From Aphodousia faecalis (GTDB lineage Bacteria > Pseudomonadota > Gammaproteobacteria > Burkholderiales > Burkholderiaceae_F): a DNA stretch of 25,634 bases. A program made the position numbers and the translations under genes. The notes under the pieces were generated by a model that worked only from the letters and a program-made list of their open reading frames with translations, did not search any database and was not told where the DNA came from. Below, in pieces: positions 1 to 7,923 of the stretch. Numbering within the stretch: the first letter of the stretch is position 1; the number at the start of each line of letters is the position of its first letter. Location of the stretch: contig DVGM01000030.1 in NCBI GenBank assembly GCA_018712705.1, positions 1-25,634 of the forward strand, read 5' to 3'.

Positions 1-55
1 TTTTGTTCGATATATCGAACAAAATTTAAAATTAACAAAAATTGTTCGATATAAT
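1..55 (+). promoter_or_regulatory. Palindromic operator-like site and -10 box upstream of the first ATPase gene
   Basis: Positions 1-24 form a perfect 24-bp palindrome with 12-base arms (TTTTGTTCGATA and its complement). A second copy of the half-site TTGTTCGATAT lies at 42-52 and overlaps a consensus -10 hexamer TATAAT at 50-55, 27 bp before the ATG at 83. No good -35 is seen at 17 bp; TTAACA at 32-37 is too close. A DNA-binding repressor covering both sites would block this promoter; that is inference. The palindrome could instead be a weak AT-rich hairpin terminator of a gene to the left of the window. Confidence 0.5.
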
Positions 56-82
56 AGCTAATAACAAAAAAAGGGAACAAAA

Positions 83-1327
83 ATGAGCGAACTCTTAGTA
101 CCTCGATCTGATCTATTGGAAAAGATCAAACCGTTTTACAACGATTTAGATTTGATCAAAGTTTTAACCGGTATGCGACGTACCGGCAAATCCACCCTTT
201 TTGAACTTATCAAGGCAGATATTTCCAATTCTTTACACCTTAAAGACAACCATTTCTTGAGTATTAATTTTGAAGATATCCGTTGGCGCTCGCTTCCCCT
301 TGAAGAGATTCATGAAAAAATATTGCACTTTGCTCAACAACAAACCCCATCTTTTGTTTTTTTAGATGAAGTACAGAATGTTGATCGCTGGGAAATCATG
401 GTGAATTCCCTTCGTCAGCACGCCATTGCCAGTATTTTCATAACCGGTTCCAATTCAAAATTATTATCCGGAGAACTCGCCACTCATTTAAGCGGTCGTT
501 ACGTTTCTTTTGAAGTTTTCCCTTTTTCATTTAAAGAATTCGTCCTTTGTAATAAAGGAAACTCTGATTTATCAATAAATGAAATTTTTAATACCTACCT
601 CACCGTCGGAGGAATGCCCGCCTGGGCTCATGGATTTTCCAAGCGCCCCTTTGAAGCTTGGCAACAGTACTTAAGCGACCTTTTTGACACCATTTTTATT
701 AAGGACATCATCTCGCGACGTCAAATCCGTGATGTTGAACTATTCAAAAAAGTTCTCCGTTACCTCTTTGACCAAACCGGGCATCCAATATCAATCGCTT
801 CCCTGGCCAGATATTTGAAATCTGAAGGGCGAGCACCCAGCAAGGAAACCTTGGCCAATTTTATTGAAGCTGCCTGCGAAGCATTTATTTTCGAAAAAAT
901 GAATTTTGAAACGGAAGAGGGTAAACGTATGCTAGCCTTCAACCATAAGTTTTACATCAATGATCATGGCTTACGTCAGGCTTTGTTTTTATCTAACCAA
1001 ATCAATATTGATCAGATATTAGAAAACATTGTCGCGATTGAGTTACGCAGACGTGGTTGGAAAGTAAGCATTGGAAGAATTGCTAGCGCTCAAAAACCCT
1101 CGAAAGAACTTGAGGTTGACTTTATAGCGAGAAAAAACAATCAAACCCTCTATGTTCAAGTGGCCTATTTACTAGCCAATAAGGAAACCGAAGAACGTGA
1201 ATTCGGTGCACTTCTATCAATACCGGATAACTTCCCGAAGGTTGTACTTAGCTTGGACCCGATCTTGAGACCGCAAAAAGGCATTGAACACAAAGATCTT
1301 CGGCAATGGCTTTTATCGGAGTGGTAG
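83..1327 (+). CDS. AAA family ATPase with C-terminal DUF4143-type domain
   Basis: A 414-residue P-loop ATPase of the prokaryotic AAA class that carries a C-terminal DUF4143 domain. The Walker A motif GMRRTGKST is at residues 30-38 and Walker B FVFLDE at 91-96, followed by a sensor-like TGS segment near residues 120-122. The C-terminal part has a nuclease-fold-like pattern (ELEVDFIAR, then YVQVAY) in which the usual E-V-K core of PD-(D/E)XK proteins is replaced by Q-V-A, so nuclease activity is doubtful. The start is supported by AGGGAA 6-11 bases upstream. It stands alone on the plus strand behind a palindromic site and ends 71 bp before a sugar transferase gene. The cellular role of this family is not established; members are common in accessory regions of host-associated bacteria. 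Confidence 0.85.
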   Translation: MSELLVPRSDLLEKIKPFYNDLDLIKVLTGMRRTGKSTLFELIKADISNSLHLKDNHFLSINFEDIRWRSLPLEEIHEKILHFAQQQTPSFVFLDEVQNVDRWEIMVNSLRQHAIASIFITGSNSKLLSGELATHLSGRYVSFEVFPFSFKEFVLCNKGNSDLSINEIFNTYLTVGGMPAWAHGFSKRPFEAWQQYLSDLFDTIFIKDIISRRQIRDVELFKKVLRYLFDQTGHPISIASLARYLKSEGRAPSKETLANFIEAACEAFIFEKMNFETEEGKRMLAFNHKFYINDHGLRQALFLSNQINIDQILENIVAIELRRRGWKVSIGRIASAQKPSKELEVDFIARKNNQTLYVQVAYLLANKETEEREFGALLSIPDNFPKVVLSLDPILRPQKGIEHKDLRQWLLSEW

Positions 1328-1358
1328 AACACTCTAAAAAAGTCGTATTTTGTTTTAG

Positions 1359-1374
1359 AATTCAGAACTGAATT
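1359..1374 (+). other. Small hairpin between ATPase and sugar transferase genes
   Basis: AATTCA (1359-1364) and TGAATT (1369-1374) form a perfect 6-bp stem with a GAAC loop in the 71-bp gap after the ATPase stop codon. The T-rich run that follows is interrupted (TTGTTCTACTCTTTTC), so this is at best a weak terminator or a processing site. Confidence 0.25.
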
Positions 1375-1398
1375 GTTCTACTCTTTTCTCGCTCATCG

Positions 1399-1959
1399 AT
1401 GAAACGCTTACTTGACATTGTGTTGATCCTGCTTTCGCTGCCAATCATGTTACCTGTGGCGTTAATCGTTGCCATTGCTATTAAGCTTGATTCTCCCGGC
1501 CCTGTCTTATACTGGTCTGAACGCATAGGCCGAAATGGGAGACCGTTTATCATGCCGAAATTTCGTTCCATGAGTGTTGGAGCGCCCATTGTAGAAGCTG
1601 AAAAATTCACCAATGCCGGCAGTTATATCACCAAGGTTGGAGAATTTATTAGAAAAACCAGCCTGGACGAAATTCCTCAGTTCTGGTCGGTTTTAAAAGG
1701 TGACATGAGTCTTATTGGCCCCAGACCGCTTTTGCCGATTGAAACCCATGTTTTGGAACTGAGAAAAGCGGCGGGCGTTGATAAGCTTTTACCCGGAATT
1801 TCCGGTTGGGCTCAAATTAACGGGCGCACATGCATAAGCGGCGATGACAAGGCTGCCTTAGACATCGAATATATGAAAAAGCGCTCTCTTTTATTTGATA
1901 TCAAAATCATTCTGTTGACGATCTGGAAAGTCATCAAGCAGGATGACATTGTTCATTAG
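1399..1959 (+). CDS. Polyprenyl-phosphate phosphoglycosyl transferase (bacterial sugar transferase family)
   Basis: A 186-residue monotopic phosphoglycosyl transferase of the PglC/WbaP C-terminal type. It is expected to transfer a phospho-sugar from a UDP-sugar to undecaprenyl phosphate at the inner membrane, the first step of a surface glycan repeat unit. Residues 1-28 form the hydrophobic re-entrant helix with internal prolines. The family motifs KFRSM (54-58), the catalytic dyad D90-E91 in SLDEIPQ, and GDMSLIGPRP (101-110) are all present. The length matches the minimal catalytic domain, with no N-terminal multi-membrane part. No Shine-Dalgarno sequence precedes the ATG, and an in-frame stop lies at 1369-1371, so no other standard start is available. 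It is isolated from other glycan genes here, so substrate and pathway cannot be assigned. Confidence 0.88.
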   Translation: MKRLLDIVLILLSLPIMLPVALIVAIAIKLDSPGPVLYWSERIGRNGRPFIMPKFRSMSVGAPIVEAEKFTNAGSYITKVGEFIRKTSLDEIPQFWSVLKGDMSLIGPRPLLPIETHVLELRKAAGVDKLLPGISGWAQINGRTCISGDDKAALDIEYMKKRSLLFDIKIILLTIWKVIKQDDIVH

Positions 1960-1981
1960 TTGATCGCTTTTTCTCCATTCA

Positions 1982-3340
1982 CTAAACAGCCAGAGCTCCA
2001 ATGTCTACTCGGTGGAGCCATTGTCTAGGCAATTGGTCTGCCTTCAAAAACATCACCATGTACCAAGGTAAATAAAGAATGCGCTCATCGCTGTCCACAT
2101 TACCTTGACACAAAACAACGGCCTCGGATATTCCCCAATCTTTTACATCCAAAACATTATTTAATGCCGCATGTAACTTAAAACTTTTCCCGGACTTCAC
2201 CTCAACCGGCAAAACTTTTCCATTCTTCTCCACAACAAAGTCAACCTCTCCGTGTCGAATTGAATTGAAATACCTTAATGGGAAACCATTCGCCAGAAGT
2301 TGTTGAGCCACCGCGTTTTCAAGAATACTGCCCCAATTGACAGAAACATCACCATTAAGCAATGCGAATTGAATGTTTTGCGCGCAGGCAGCAGTCAATA
2401 AACCGGTATCACAGAGATAAAGTTTAAATAAATTGTGTTTTTCGTTTAATTTAAGCGGAATGGTTGGCTGCGTGACGTTGTAGCAGGCAAGCGCGACGCC
2501 CGCATCATTGAGCCATAAAAAAGAGCTTTCATACCGATTTTGTCTGGCATTTTTTTCCAAAGACGACAAAGTAAAGCGCCTGTTCTTTTCATCCAACTGC
2601 CCGGGGATGGCATCAAAAATACGATGAATCTTATTGCTATTTTGAATGGAGTATTTGACTATGTCCTGTCGATAAAGAGCCAGAATCTCTCGCTGAAAAG
2701 AGATCACTTGCACGATATCGTTCGTAGACACGAAAATATTCACCGCTTCCGGCATTCCCCCGACCACGAGATATGAATAAAATAATTTTTTCATCGTCTC
2801 GTGAATCAATTCGCTGACAGGACGTTTATTCAAGTACGCGTCATGTAACAATTCAATTGTCTTTTTCTGAACGCCATTGGCCCAACAAAATTCCTCAAAA
2901 TCCAAAGGATACATGGTGACCGGTTCTTCAAACCCAACCGGCAAAGAGGGAACGGATTTTGTACTAACACCCAATAAAGAACCGGATTCAATGTAGTCAA
3001 AACGACCGTCTTCGACTAAAAACTTAATAGCCACCCGAGCTTGTGGACACTCTTGAATTTCATCCAAAAAAATTAATGTATTGCCAATTTCAAGCGGTTG
3101 TCTGACATAGGCTGTTAAGTTGGCCAGTAACTCCTGAGGGCGCAATGAACCGGAAAATATCGTTTTAGACAAAGGGTCATTTAGAAAATTTATCTCAACG
3201 AAATGCTTGTACTGCTCTTTACCGAATTGCCGAATGAGTGTTGTCTTCCCGACTTGTCTTGCCCCCGATATACAAAGTGCCTTTCTTCTTTTTTGTGATT
3301 TCCATTGAAGCAACCTTGCATAAAGTTTTCGCTCTAACAT
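1982..3340 (-). CDS. AAA family ATPase with C-terminal DUF4143 domain (second, distinct copy)
   Basis: A 452-residue P-loop ATPase unlike the one at the window start. Walker A is GARQVGKTT (residues 26-34 from the chosen start) and Walker B is LIFLDEIQE. The C-terminal half has the DUF4143 signature GEVDFVVEKNGKVLPVEVKSG, cited here in parts: EVDFVVE followed by VLPVEVK. This is an intact E-D-ExK pattern of the PD-(D/E)XK fold, unlike the first copy. A longer frame reaches an ATG at 3367, but only the ATG at 3340 has a strong ribosome site (GGGAG five bases upstream), and family members usually begin near this Met-Leu-x-Arg-Lys. It is transcribed toward the sugar transferase gene, with 22 bp between the two stop codons. 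The family's physiological role is not known. Confidence 0.85.
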   Translation of the reverse strand: MLERKLYARLLQWKSQKRRKALCISGARQVGKTTLIRQFGKEQYKHFVEINFLNDPLSKTIFSGSLRPQELLANLTAYVRQPLEIGNTLIFLDEIQECPQARVAIKFLVEDGRFDYIESGSLLGVSTKSVPSLPVGFEEPVTMYPLDFEEFCWANGVQKKTIELLHDAYLNKRPVSELIHETMKKLFYSYLVVGGMPEAVNIFVSTNDIVQVISFQREILALYRQDIVKYSIQNSNKIHRIFDAIPGQLDEKNRRFTLSSLEKNARQNRYESSFLWLNDAGVALACYNVTQPTIPLKLNEKHNLFKLYLCDTGLLTAACAQNIQFALLNGDVSVNWGSILENAVAQQLLANGFPLRYFNSIRHGEVDFVVEKNGKVLPVEVKSGKSFKLHAALNNVLDVKDWGISEAVVLCQGNVDSDERILYLPWYMVMFLKADQLPRQWLHRVDIGALAV

Positions 3341-3449
3341 CTCATCTCCCAACGCTAATCTGGTCATCTAATAATGAGTATTGTAACGTTTTTTAGATTT
3401 TTTAAGAATTAAAATGCTACGTTTTTAGAATTTTTGACTCCTTATAAAC

Positions 3450-3484
3450 AAAAAATGGAGAGTTCCTCATTCAAAGAACTCCCC
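3450..3484 (-). terminator. Rho-independent terminator of the accD-purF gene run
   Basis: Read on the minus strand, GGGGAGTTC (3484-3476) pairs with GAACTCTCC (3465-3457) around a 10-base loop, with one G-U wobble, and is followed by A then six Ts (3455-3450). The wobble pairs only in the minus-strand transcript, which fixes the orientation. It lies 27 bp after the purF stop. Confidence 0.88.
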
Positions 3485-3510
3485 AATTAAAGACCTAATC
3501 GTCTAATCGA

Positions 3511-5004
3511 TCAGTCTTCATCAACTTTTTTCGGTTGAGCTTTAGCAGCTTTTGCTTGTGCTTCAAGTTTAGCCAAGTACTCTTCCGTAATGTCACCCGT
3601 AATGTACTCACCGTCAAAGCACGAGCATTCAAAACGCTCAATGGCGGGATTCATATCATGAAGGGCAGACTTTAAGTCTTCCAAGCGTTGGTAAACCACG
3701 GCGTCAGCTTCAAGAATCTTGCAGACTTCATCATCGGTCTTGCCGTCTCCGCAAATGAGTTCCGAGCGAGTCGGCATATCGATACCGTAAACATTCGGGA
3801 AGCAGACACGAGGGGCGGCGCTCGCCACAAACACTTTCTTCGCACCGGCTTGTTTTGTCATACGAACAATTTCATGCATCGTCGTGCCGCGGACGATGGA
3901 GTCATCCACCAAGAGCACGTTCTTGTCCTTAAATTCCACGGCCATGGCATTTAATTTCTGACGAACGGTCTTTTTACGAATGGCCTGGCCCGGCATGATG
4001 AAGGTACGACCCACATAGCGGTTTTTAATGAAACCTTCGCGATAAGGTAAGCGCAAACGTTGGGCAAGCTGCTGAGCCGCGGGGCGTGAGCTATCGGGAA
4101 TCGGCATCACAACATCAATTTCATCCACAGGAATCCTGCGGGCCACTTCGTGCGCCAAATATTCACCCAAACGCAAACGGGCACCGTAAACCGAGATACC
4201 ATCAATGACGCTATCGGGACGGGCGAGATAAACGTATTCAAATGCACAGGGAACAAGTTGGGCGTGTTCTGCGCATTGGGCCTGATGGATGTCACCCTTC
4301 ATGTCAACCCAAATGGCTTCGCCCGGTGCAACGTTTTGAAGTGTTTGGTATTCTTGAGCCTCAAGAACATCAGACTCGGAAGCAAAAATAACATCTCTTC
4401 CCGTTGACGTTTCTTTTGTACCGTAACATAGCGGACGGATACCGAAGGGATCACGGAAGGCAAGCATGCCTTTGCCGGCAATTAAAGCGATACAAGCGTA
4501 TGAACCTTTGACGCGTTTATGAACACCTTTAACGGCTTCAAAAACGATTTCCGGGGAAATCTTGCTATTGAGCGTCAGGCGGGATAATTCATCCGCCAAA
4601 ACATTAAGCAGCACTTCCGAGTCACTCGTTGTATTGATATGGCGGCGGTCAGAGTCGTAGAGCTCTTGCTTGAGGGCTTCGGCATTGGTGAGGTTGCCGT
4701 TGTGCACAAACATGATGCCGTAAGGGGCGTTGACATAAAACGGTTGGCTTTCTTCATTGCTGTCAGCATTACCCTGTGTGGGATAGCGAACTTGACCCAA
4801 GCCGCTATTGCCTAACAAATCTCGCATGTTGCGCGTTCTGAAGACATCCCGCACCAAGCCCATTGCTTTATGAATGTGAAAGGTCAATCCGTCAAGCGTG
4901 GCAATACCAGCCGCATCCTGACCGCGGTGTTGCAACAAAAGCAACGAGTCATAAAGCCGTTGGTTGACCGGCTCATGAGAAAAAAGACCTACAATCCCAC
5001 ACAT
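3511..5004 (-). CDS. purF: Amidophosphoribosyltransferase
   Basis: Catalyses the first committed step of purine synthesis: PRPP plus glutamine to 5-phosphoribosylamine. At 497 residues it is close to the usual ~505. The N-terminal nucleophile Cys2 follows the initiator Met directly (MCGIVGLFSH), with LLLLQHRGQDAAGI typical of the class-II glutaminase domain. The PRPP-binding loop VLLVDDSIVRGTT lies near residues 360-372 in the C-terminal phosphoribosyltransferase domain. Translation starts 50 bp after cvpA with a GAGG element upstream. Cotranscription with cvpA is a very widespread arrangement. The C-terminal tail is rich in Lys and Ala. In many betaproteobacteria metZ follows purF; here a terminator and accessory DNA follow instead. 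Confidence 0.98.
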   Translation of the reverse strand: MCGIVGLFSHEPVNQRLYDSLLLLQHRGQDAAGIATLDGLTFHIHKAMGLVRDVFRTRNMRDLLGNSGLGQVRYPTQGNADSNEESQPFYVNAPYGIMFVHNGNLTNAEALKQELYDSDRRHINTTSDSEVLLNVLADELSRLTLNSKISPEIVFEAVKGVHKRVKGSYACIALIAGKGMLAFRDPFGIRPLCYGTKETSTGRDVIFASESDVLEAQEYQTLQNVAPGEAIWVDMKGDIHQAQCAEHAQLVPCAFEYVYLARPDSVIDGISVYGARLRLGEYLAHEVARRIPVDEIDVVMPIPDSSRPAAQQLAQRLRLPYREGFIKNRYVGRTFIMPGQAIRKKTVRQKLNAMAVEFKDKNVLLVDDSIVRGTTMHEIVRMTKQAGAKKVFVASAAPRVCFPNVYGIDMPTRSELICGDGKTDDEVCKILEADAVVYQRLEDLKSALHDMNPAIERFECSCFDGEYITGDITEEYLAKLEAQAKAAKAQPKKVDED

Positions 5005-5054
5005 TTGATAGCCTCATCGGTTAAAAATTTAAAAATTGTCCCTTCTCAATAGCT

Positions 5055-5540
5055 TTACTTGCGAAGCTTGGCGATGGAATCCGGCATCATCGGCATCATC
5101 CAGTCAATCACATTTTCAGCCAAAGGAATACAAACAGAGTGTCTCCACATTTGAGTGGAGGTTGCGCTCGTCATGCCGGCCAAAAACACCACAGCACAGA
5201 CAAAAACCACACCGCGCAAAAATCCAAACACACTTCCCAGTACGCGATCCTCGGCGCTAATACGAGCCACTTCAAGCATCTTGCGCAAAATCGTTCCTAA
5301 GAGTCCGATAGCAAAGACACAGGCCACGCAGATTAAGACCGCCGCAATAATTGTCCGAATAGCAGGGCCTAAGCTTTCAAGCGGAATGAGCCCCGCCAAC
5401 TCAGGCGAGAATCGGATCGCAAAAACAATCCCGATCACCCAGCCCACAATCGATAAAATTTCACGCACAACACCCCGTGTCACCCCAACCACCGTGGAGA
5501 GAACCAACACGATAATGATTGCCCAATCCAATTCATTCAC
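5055..5540 (-). CDS. cvpA: CvpA family membrane protein
   Basis: A 161-residue inner-membrane protein of the colicin V production family with about four hydrophobic helices (roughly residues 5-25, 30-47, 63-86 and 106-126) and the family-typical start ELDWAIIIVLVLSTVVGVTRG. The start codon is GTG at 5540, supported by AAGGA nine bases upstream. It sits 15 bp after the SPOR gene and 50 bp before purF, consistent with one transcript. CvpA homologues are linked to colicin V export and to envelope homeostasis, but no enzymatic activity is established. Confidence 0.93.
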   Translation of the reverse strand: MNELDWAIIIVLVLSTVVGVTRGVVREILSIVGWVIGIVFAIRFSPELAGLIPLESLGPAIRTIIAAVLICVACVFAIGLLGTILRKMLEVARISAEDRVLGSVFGFLRGVVFVCAVVFLAGMTSATSTQMWRHSVCIPLAENVIDWMMPMMPDSIAKLRK

Positions 5541-5555
5541 GATTAACAGTCCTTA

Positions 5556-6569
5556 TCACTTGTGTCCGCTTTCGCGAAGCTTTTGCGCTATCACGTCTTC
5601 ACGGGTTGATTTCAACAAATCCGCCAAGGGATCGTCACTGGCACTCTTCTTAGATGAAACCTTTTGAGTAGCCTTCGGTGCAGTTTCTTTCTTTACCGGC
5701 TGGCTTATTTTTGCTGCCGTGGCCGGTTTGACAGCCTTTGGCTGAGCCGGCGTGGCGTTTTTTATCGGCTGCGATTTAGCCTTCGCAGGCTGCGCCGCAG
5801 GCGTCTTCGCCTTTTGCTCTTGAGAACGACTGTGGGCTTCCTGCGCCGCACTCTTTAGCGTTCGCGTGGGCGCAATGCGGTTCATATCACGCTTGGCGCT
5901 TTCTTCCACCTGAACAGGCATATGTGAAATTTTTCGGCTATCCAAAACCTTGGCCACCCGTTCGGCTTCCTCTTTTGTCTTAAAAAGGCCCAAGCGCACT
6001 CGCCACAGTGTTGCCGACTTCTTTTGAACTTTCACAGAATAGACCGGTAAGCCCATTGCTTGATAGCGCGCCATCTCGCGCATCGCTCCGGCTTCACTTG
6101 AGGTGGCTAGCACCTGAATATAAAGCGAGCCTTCCGTTGAGGGGGCGTAAGTTTGCACCTCATTTTGTTTTTGATCCAATTCCGGCGTGGGACGAGCCTC
6201 CGGAGCGTCCTTGACAACATTGGGTTTTGAAAGATCCTTCAATGCGCTTTGGTCAGCCGGCATGGACACTGCCGGCCGATTATTAACCGGAAGTTCCATT
6301 TTGTAGAAAGGCTCTTTAGTAATGGGAGGAATCTTTGTCTCGGCATGCCGGTCACTTTGAATAGCGGGCTCTTCAAAGAAAATCGGCAACACCGTTGCCA
6401 AAGCGGCAACCAACACGACAGCTCCCACCAAGCGATGGCGAAACTTTGCCTTCACTTGGCTCACCTCAAGCTCCTTATCTTCGGCAAGGTGCTCAAGACC
6501 CACCTCAACGCTTTCTTGAGGTGACTTCCAGAACGCTTCTTCGTTGGTTGGTTTATTGGACTCTTGCAT
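5556..6569 (-). CDS. SPOR domain protein, DedD-like, with a long Lys/Ala/Pro C-terminal tail
   Basis: A bitopic inner-membrane protein predicted to bind septal peptidoglycan through a SPOR domain. From the ATG at 6569 it has 337 residues: an acidic cytoplasmic N-terminus, a membrane helix at about 47-65 (VGAVVLVAALATVLPIFF), a Pro-rich linker, a SPOR domain at about 147-222 (starting GSLYIQVLA), then about 110 residues rich in Lys, Ala, Pro and Gln. DedD and FtsN usually end with the SPOR domain, so the long basic tail is unusual. A TTG at 6581 would add four residues, but neither start has a clear ribosome site; ATG is preferred. The gene overlaps the end of folC by 17 bp. Its place between folC and cvpA matches dedD position in proteobacteria. 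Confidence 0.85.
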   Translation of the reverse strand: MQESNKPTNEEAFWKSPQESVEVGLEHLAEDKELEVSQVKAKFRHRLVGAVVLVAALATVLPIFFEEPAIQSDRHAETKIPPITKEPFYKMELPVNNRPAVSMPADQSALKDLSKPNVVKDAPEARPTPELDQKQNEVQTYAPSTEGSLYIQVLATSSEAGAMREMARYQAMGLPVYSVKVQKKSATLWRVRLGLFKTKEEAERVAKVLDSRKISHMPVQVEESAKRDMNRIAPTRTLKSAAQEAHSRSQEQKAKTPAAQPAKAKSQPIKNATPAQPKAVKPATAAKISQPVKKETAPKATQKVSSKKSASDDPLADLLKSTREDVIAQKLRESGHK

Positions 6570-7842
6570 TTGTTCGAACAAGCGGCAGGGCCGCGGTTAC
6601 TGTCACAAAGGAACCGAAGATAATGATTGTATCAATGATCGATGCCTGACGCTTTGCCTGGTTAAAAGCCTCTTCAACACCTTCGCATTGCGTGATTTTG
6701 CCATCTTCAACACCCGCCTCAAGCATGACCTTATGCAACACATCCACGCTTGCCCCACGGGGTCCCGGCAAACCAGTGATAAACCACCCGTCAATCACTT
6801 CAGACATGATTTTCACCACGTCAATCATGTCCTTATCCGCAAGCATTCCAAAAACAGCAATGACCTTGCCTTGCGTTTTCACGTCTCGAATATTCTGAGC
6901 CAAAACGCTAGCCGCATGGGGATTATGACCGACATCCAAAATAACGGTCGGATCCGATTGCACCTTTTCAAATCGTGCGGTTATGCGAACTGTTGTCAAC
7001 CCCTTTTCAATATCAGCAAGCGTAACCGGCAACTTATCCATCAAGGAAACAACTAGAGCAAGGACACCAGCCGCATTGTCCATTTGATTTCGACCGCGAA
7101 GGGCCGGTCGGGGCAAATCCCAGTCATTGACACCCATCCTAAAACGCATACGACCGCCGTCTTCTTCGGTAACGGAAAAATCTTTTCCCGCGACCTCAAG
7201 ATTTGTCTTTAGCGCCTTTGCGTACTGTAAAAGTTTGACCGGGGGATTTTTATCCGCGCAAACAGCCGGGTGTCCTTGACGATAAACATGAGCCTTTTCC
7301 CAACCAATGGCATCTCGCGTATTACCCAAATAGGCCTCATGATCAATGCCGATGGTCGTGACAATGCTTGCCGTTGATTGAAGAGCATTAATCGCGTCAA
7401 GCCTTCCGCCCAAACCGATTTCCAAAATCACCACATCGGGTTTGGCCTTTTGAAAGACTCTCAGGATACCCAAGGCCGTGAATTCAAAATAAGTCAGAGG
7501 CATCCCCGCTCGAGCTTCTTCTACCTCTCGAAAAGCTTCCACCAACGGAGCATCTTCAACAATTTCTCCGTTAATTTGAGCACGTTCGTTAAAAGAAAGC
7601 ATATGCGGAGAGGTATGCATAGCGGTTTTGTAGCCAGCCGCACGATAAATAGCCTCAAGCATGGCGCAAGTGCTGCCTTTACCATTGGTTCCGGCAACAG
7701 TGATCACCGGACAATCGAAATGGATATCCAGGCGATCGAGCATCTTTTTCATGCGCGTAAGACCCAACTCAATCACATTTTCAGGATGTGACGAAAGAAT
7801 GTAGTCCAACCATCCATTTAAAGTATCTTTACCTTGAGACAT
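6553..7842 (-). CDS. folC: Bifunctional folylpolyglutamate synthase / dihydrofolate synthase
   Basis: A Mur-ligase-superfamily enzyme that adds glutamate to dihydropteroate and to reduced folates using ATP. From the ATG at 7842 it has 429 residues, close to the usual length. The P-loop TVAGTNGKGST is at about residues 48-58, and the family motifs SPHM (substrate side) and EIGLGGRLDA (metal/ATP side) follow in order; VGHNPHA lies in the C-terminal domain. A GTG at 7869 would extend the protein by nine residues, but it lies inside a strong hairpin and has no ribosome site, whereas the ATG has GGA seven bases upstream. It is the second gene of the accD-folC-dedD-cvpA-purF run. Confidence 0.96.
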   Translation of the reverse strand: MSQGKDTLNGWLDYILSSHPENVIELGLTRMKKMLDRLDIHFDCPVITVAGTNGKGSTCAMLEAIYRAAGYKTAMHTSPHMLSFNERAQINGEIVEDAPLVEAFREVEEARAGMPLTYFEFTALGILRVFQKAKPDVVILEIGLGGRLDAINALQSTASIVTTIGIDHEAYLGNTRDAIGWEKAHVYRQGHPAVCADKNPPVKLLQYAKALKTNLEVAGKDFSVTEEDGGRMRFRMGVNDWDLPRPALRGRNQMDNAAGVLALVVSLMDKLPVTLADIEKGLTTVRITARFEKVQSDPTVILDVGHNPHAASVLAQNIRDVKTQGKVIAVFGMLADKDMIDVVKIMSEVIDGWFITGLPGPRGASVDVLHKVMLEAGVEDGKITQCEGVEEAFNQAKRQASIIDTIIIFGSFVTVTAALPLVRTNARVQ

Positions 7843-7863
7843 TTCTGTGTCCAAAAACAACGC

Positions 7864-7884
7864 GACCACGCCGCAAGCGTGGTC
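7864..7884 (-). terminator. GC-rich hairpin between accD and folC (attenuator or partial terminator)
   Basis: GACCACGC and GCGTGGTC form a perfect 8-bp stem with a 5-base loop in the 81-bp gap between accD and folC. On the minus strand the stem is followed by GCGTTG and then TTTTT, so the T run is six bases displaced. It may reduce read-through from accD into folC or protect an mRNA end. Confidence 0.4.
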
Positions 7885-7923
7885 TCAAGTGCGTCTTTAA
7901 GTTTTAGATCGTTCTCAATCGAA

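Noticed and set aside
1..24. LexA/DinR (SOS) box
   Set aside because: The DinR site is CGAAC-N4-GTTCG; here the arms are in the reverse order (GTTCG then CGAAC).
5155..5667. 170-codon plus-strand open frame antisense to cvpA and the SPOR gene
   Set aside because: Low-complexity Thr/Ile/Lys-rich translation, no family likeness, and it lies wholly opposite well-recognised genes.
6571..6580. TGTTCGAACA palindrome as a second copy of the operator at 1-24
   Set aside because: It lies in the folC/dedD coding overlap, lacks the central ATATAT, and is short enough to be chance.
6544..7056. 170-codon plus-strand open frame antisense to folC
   Set aside because: Cys/His-rich translation without a known pattern, opposite a conserved gene.
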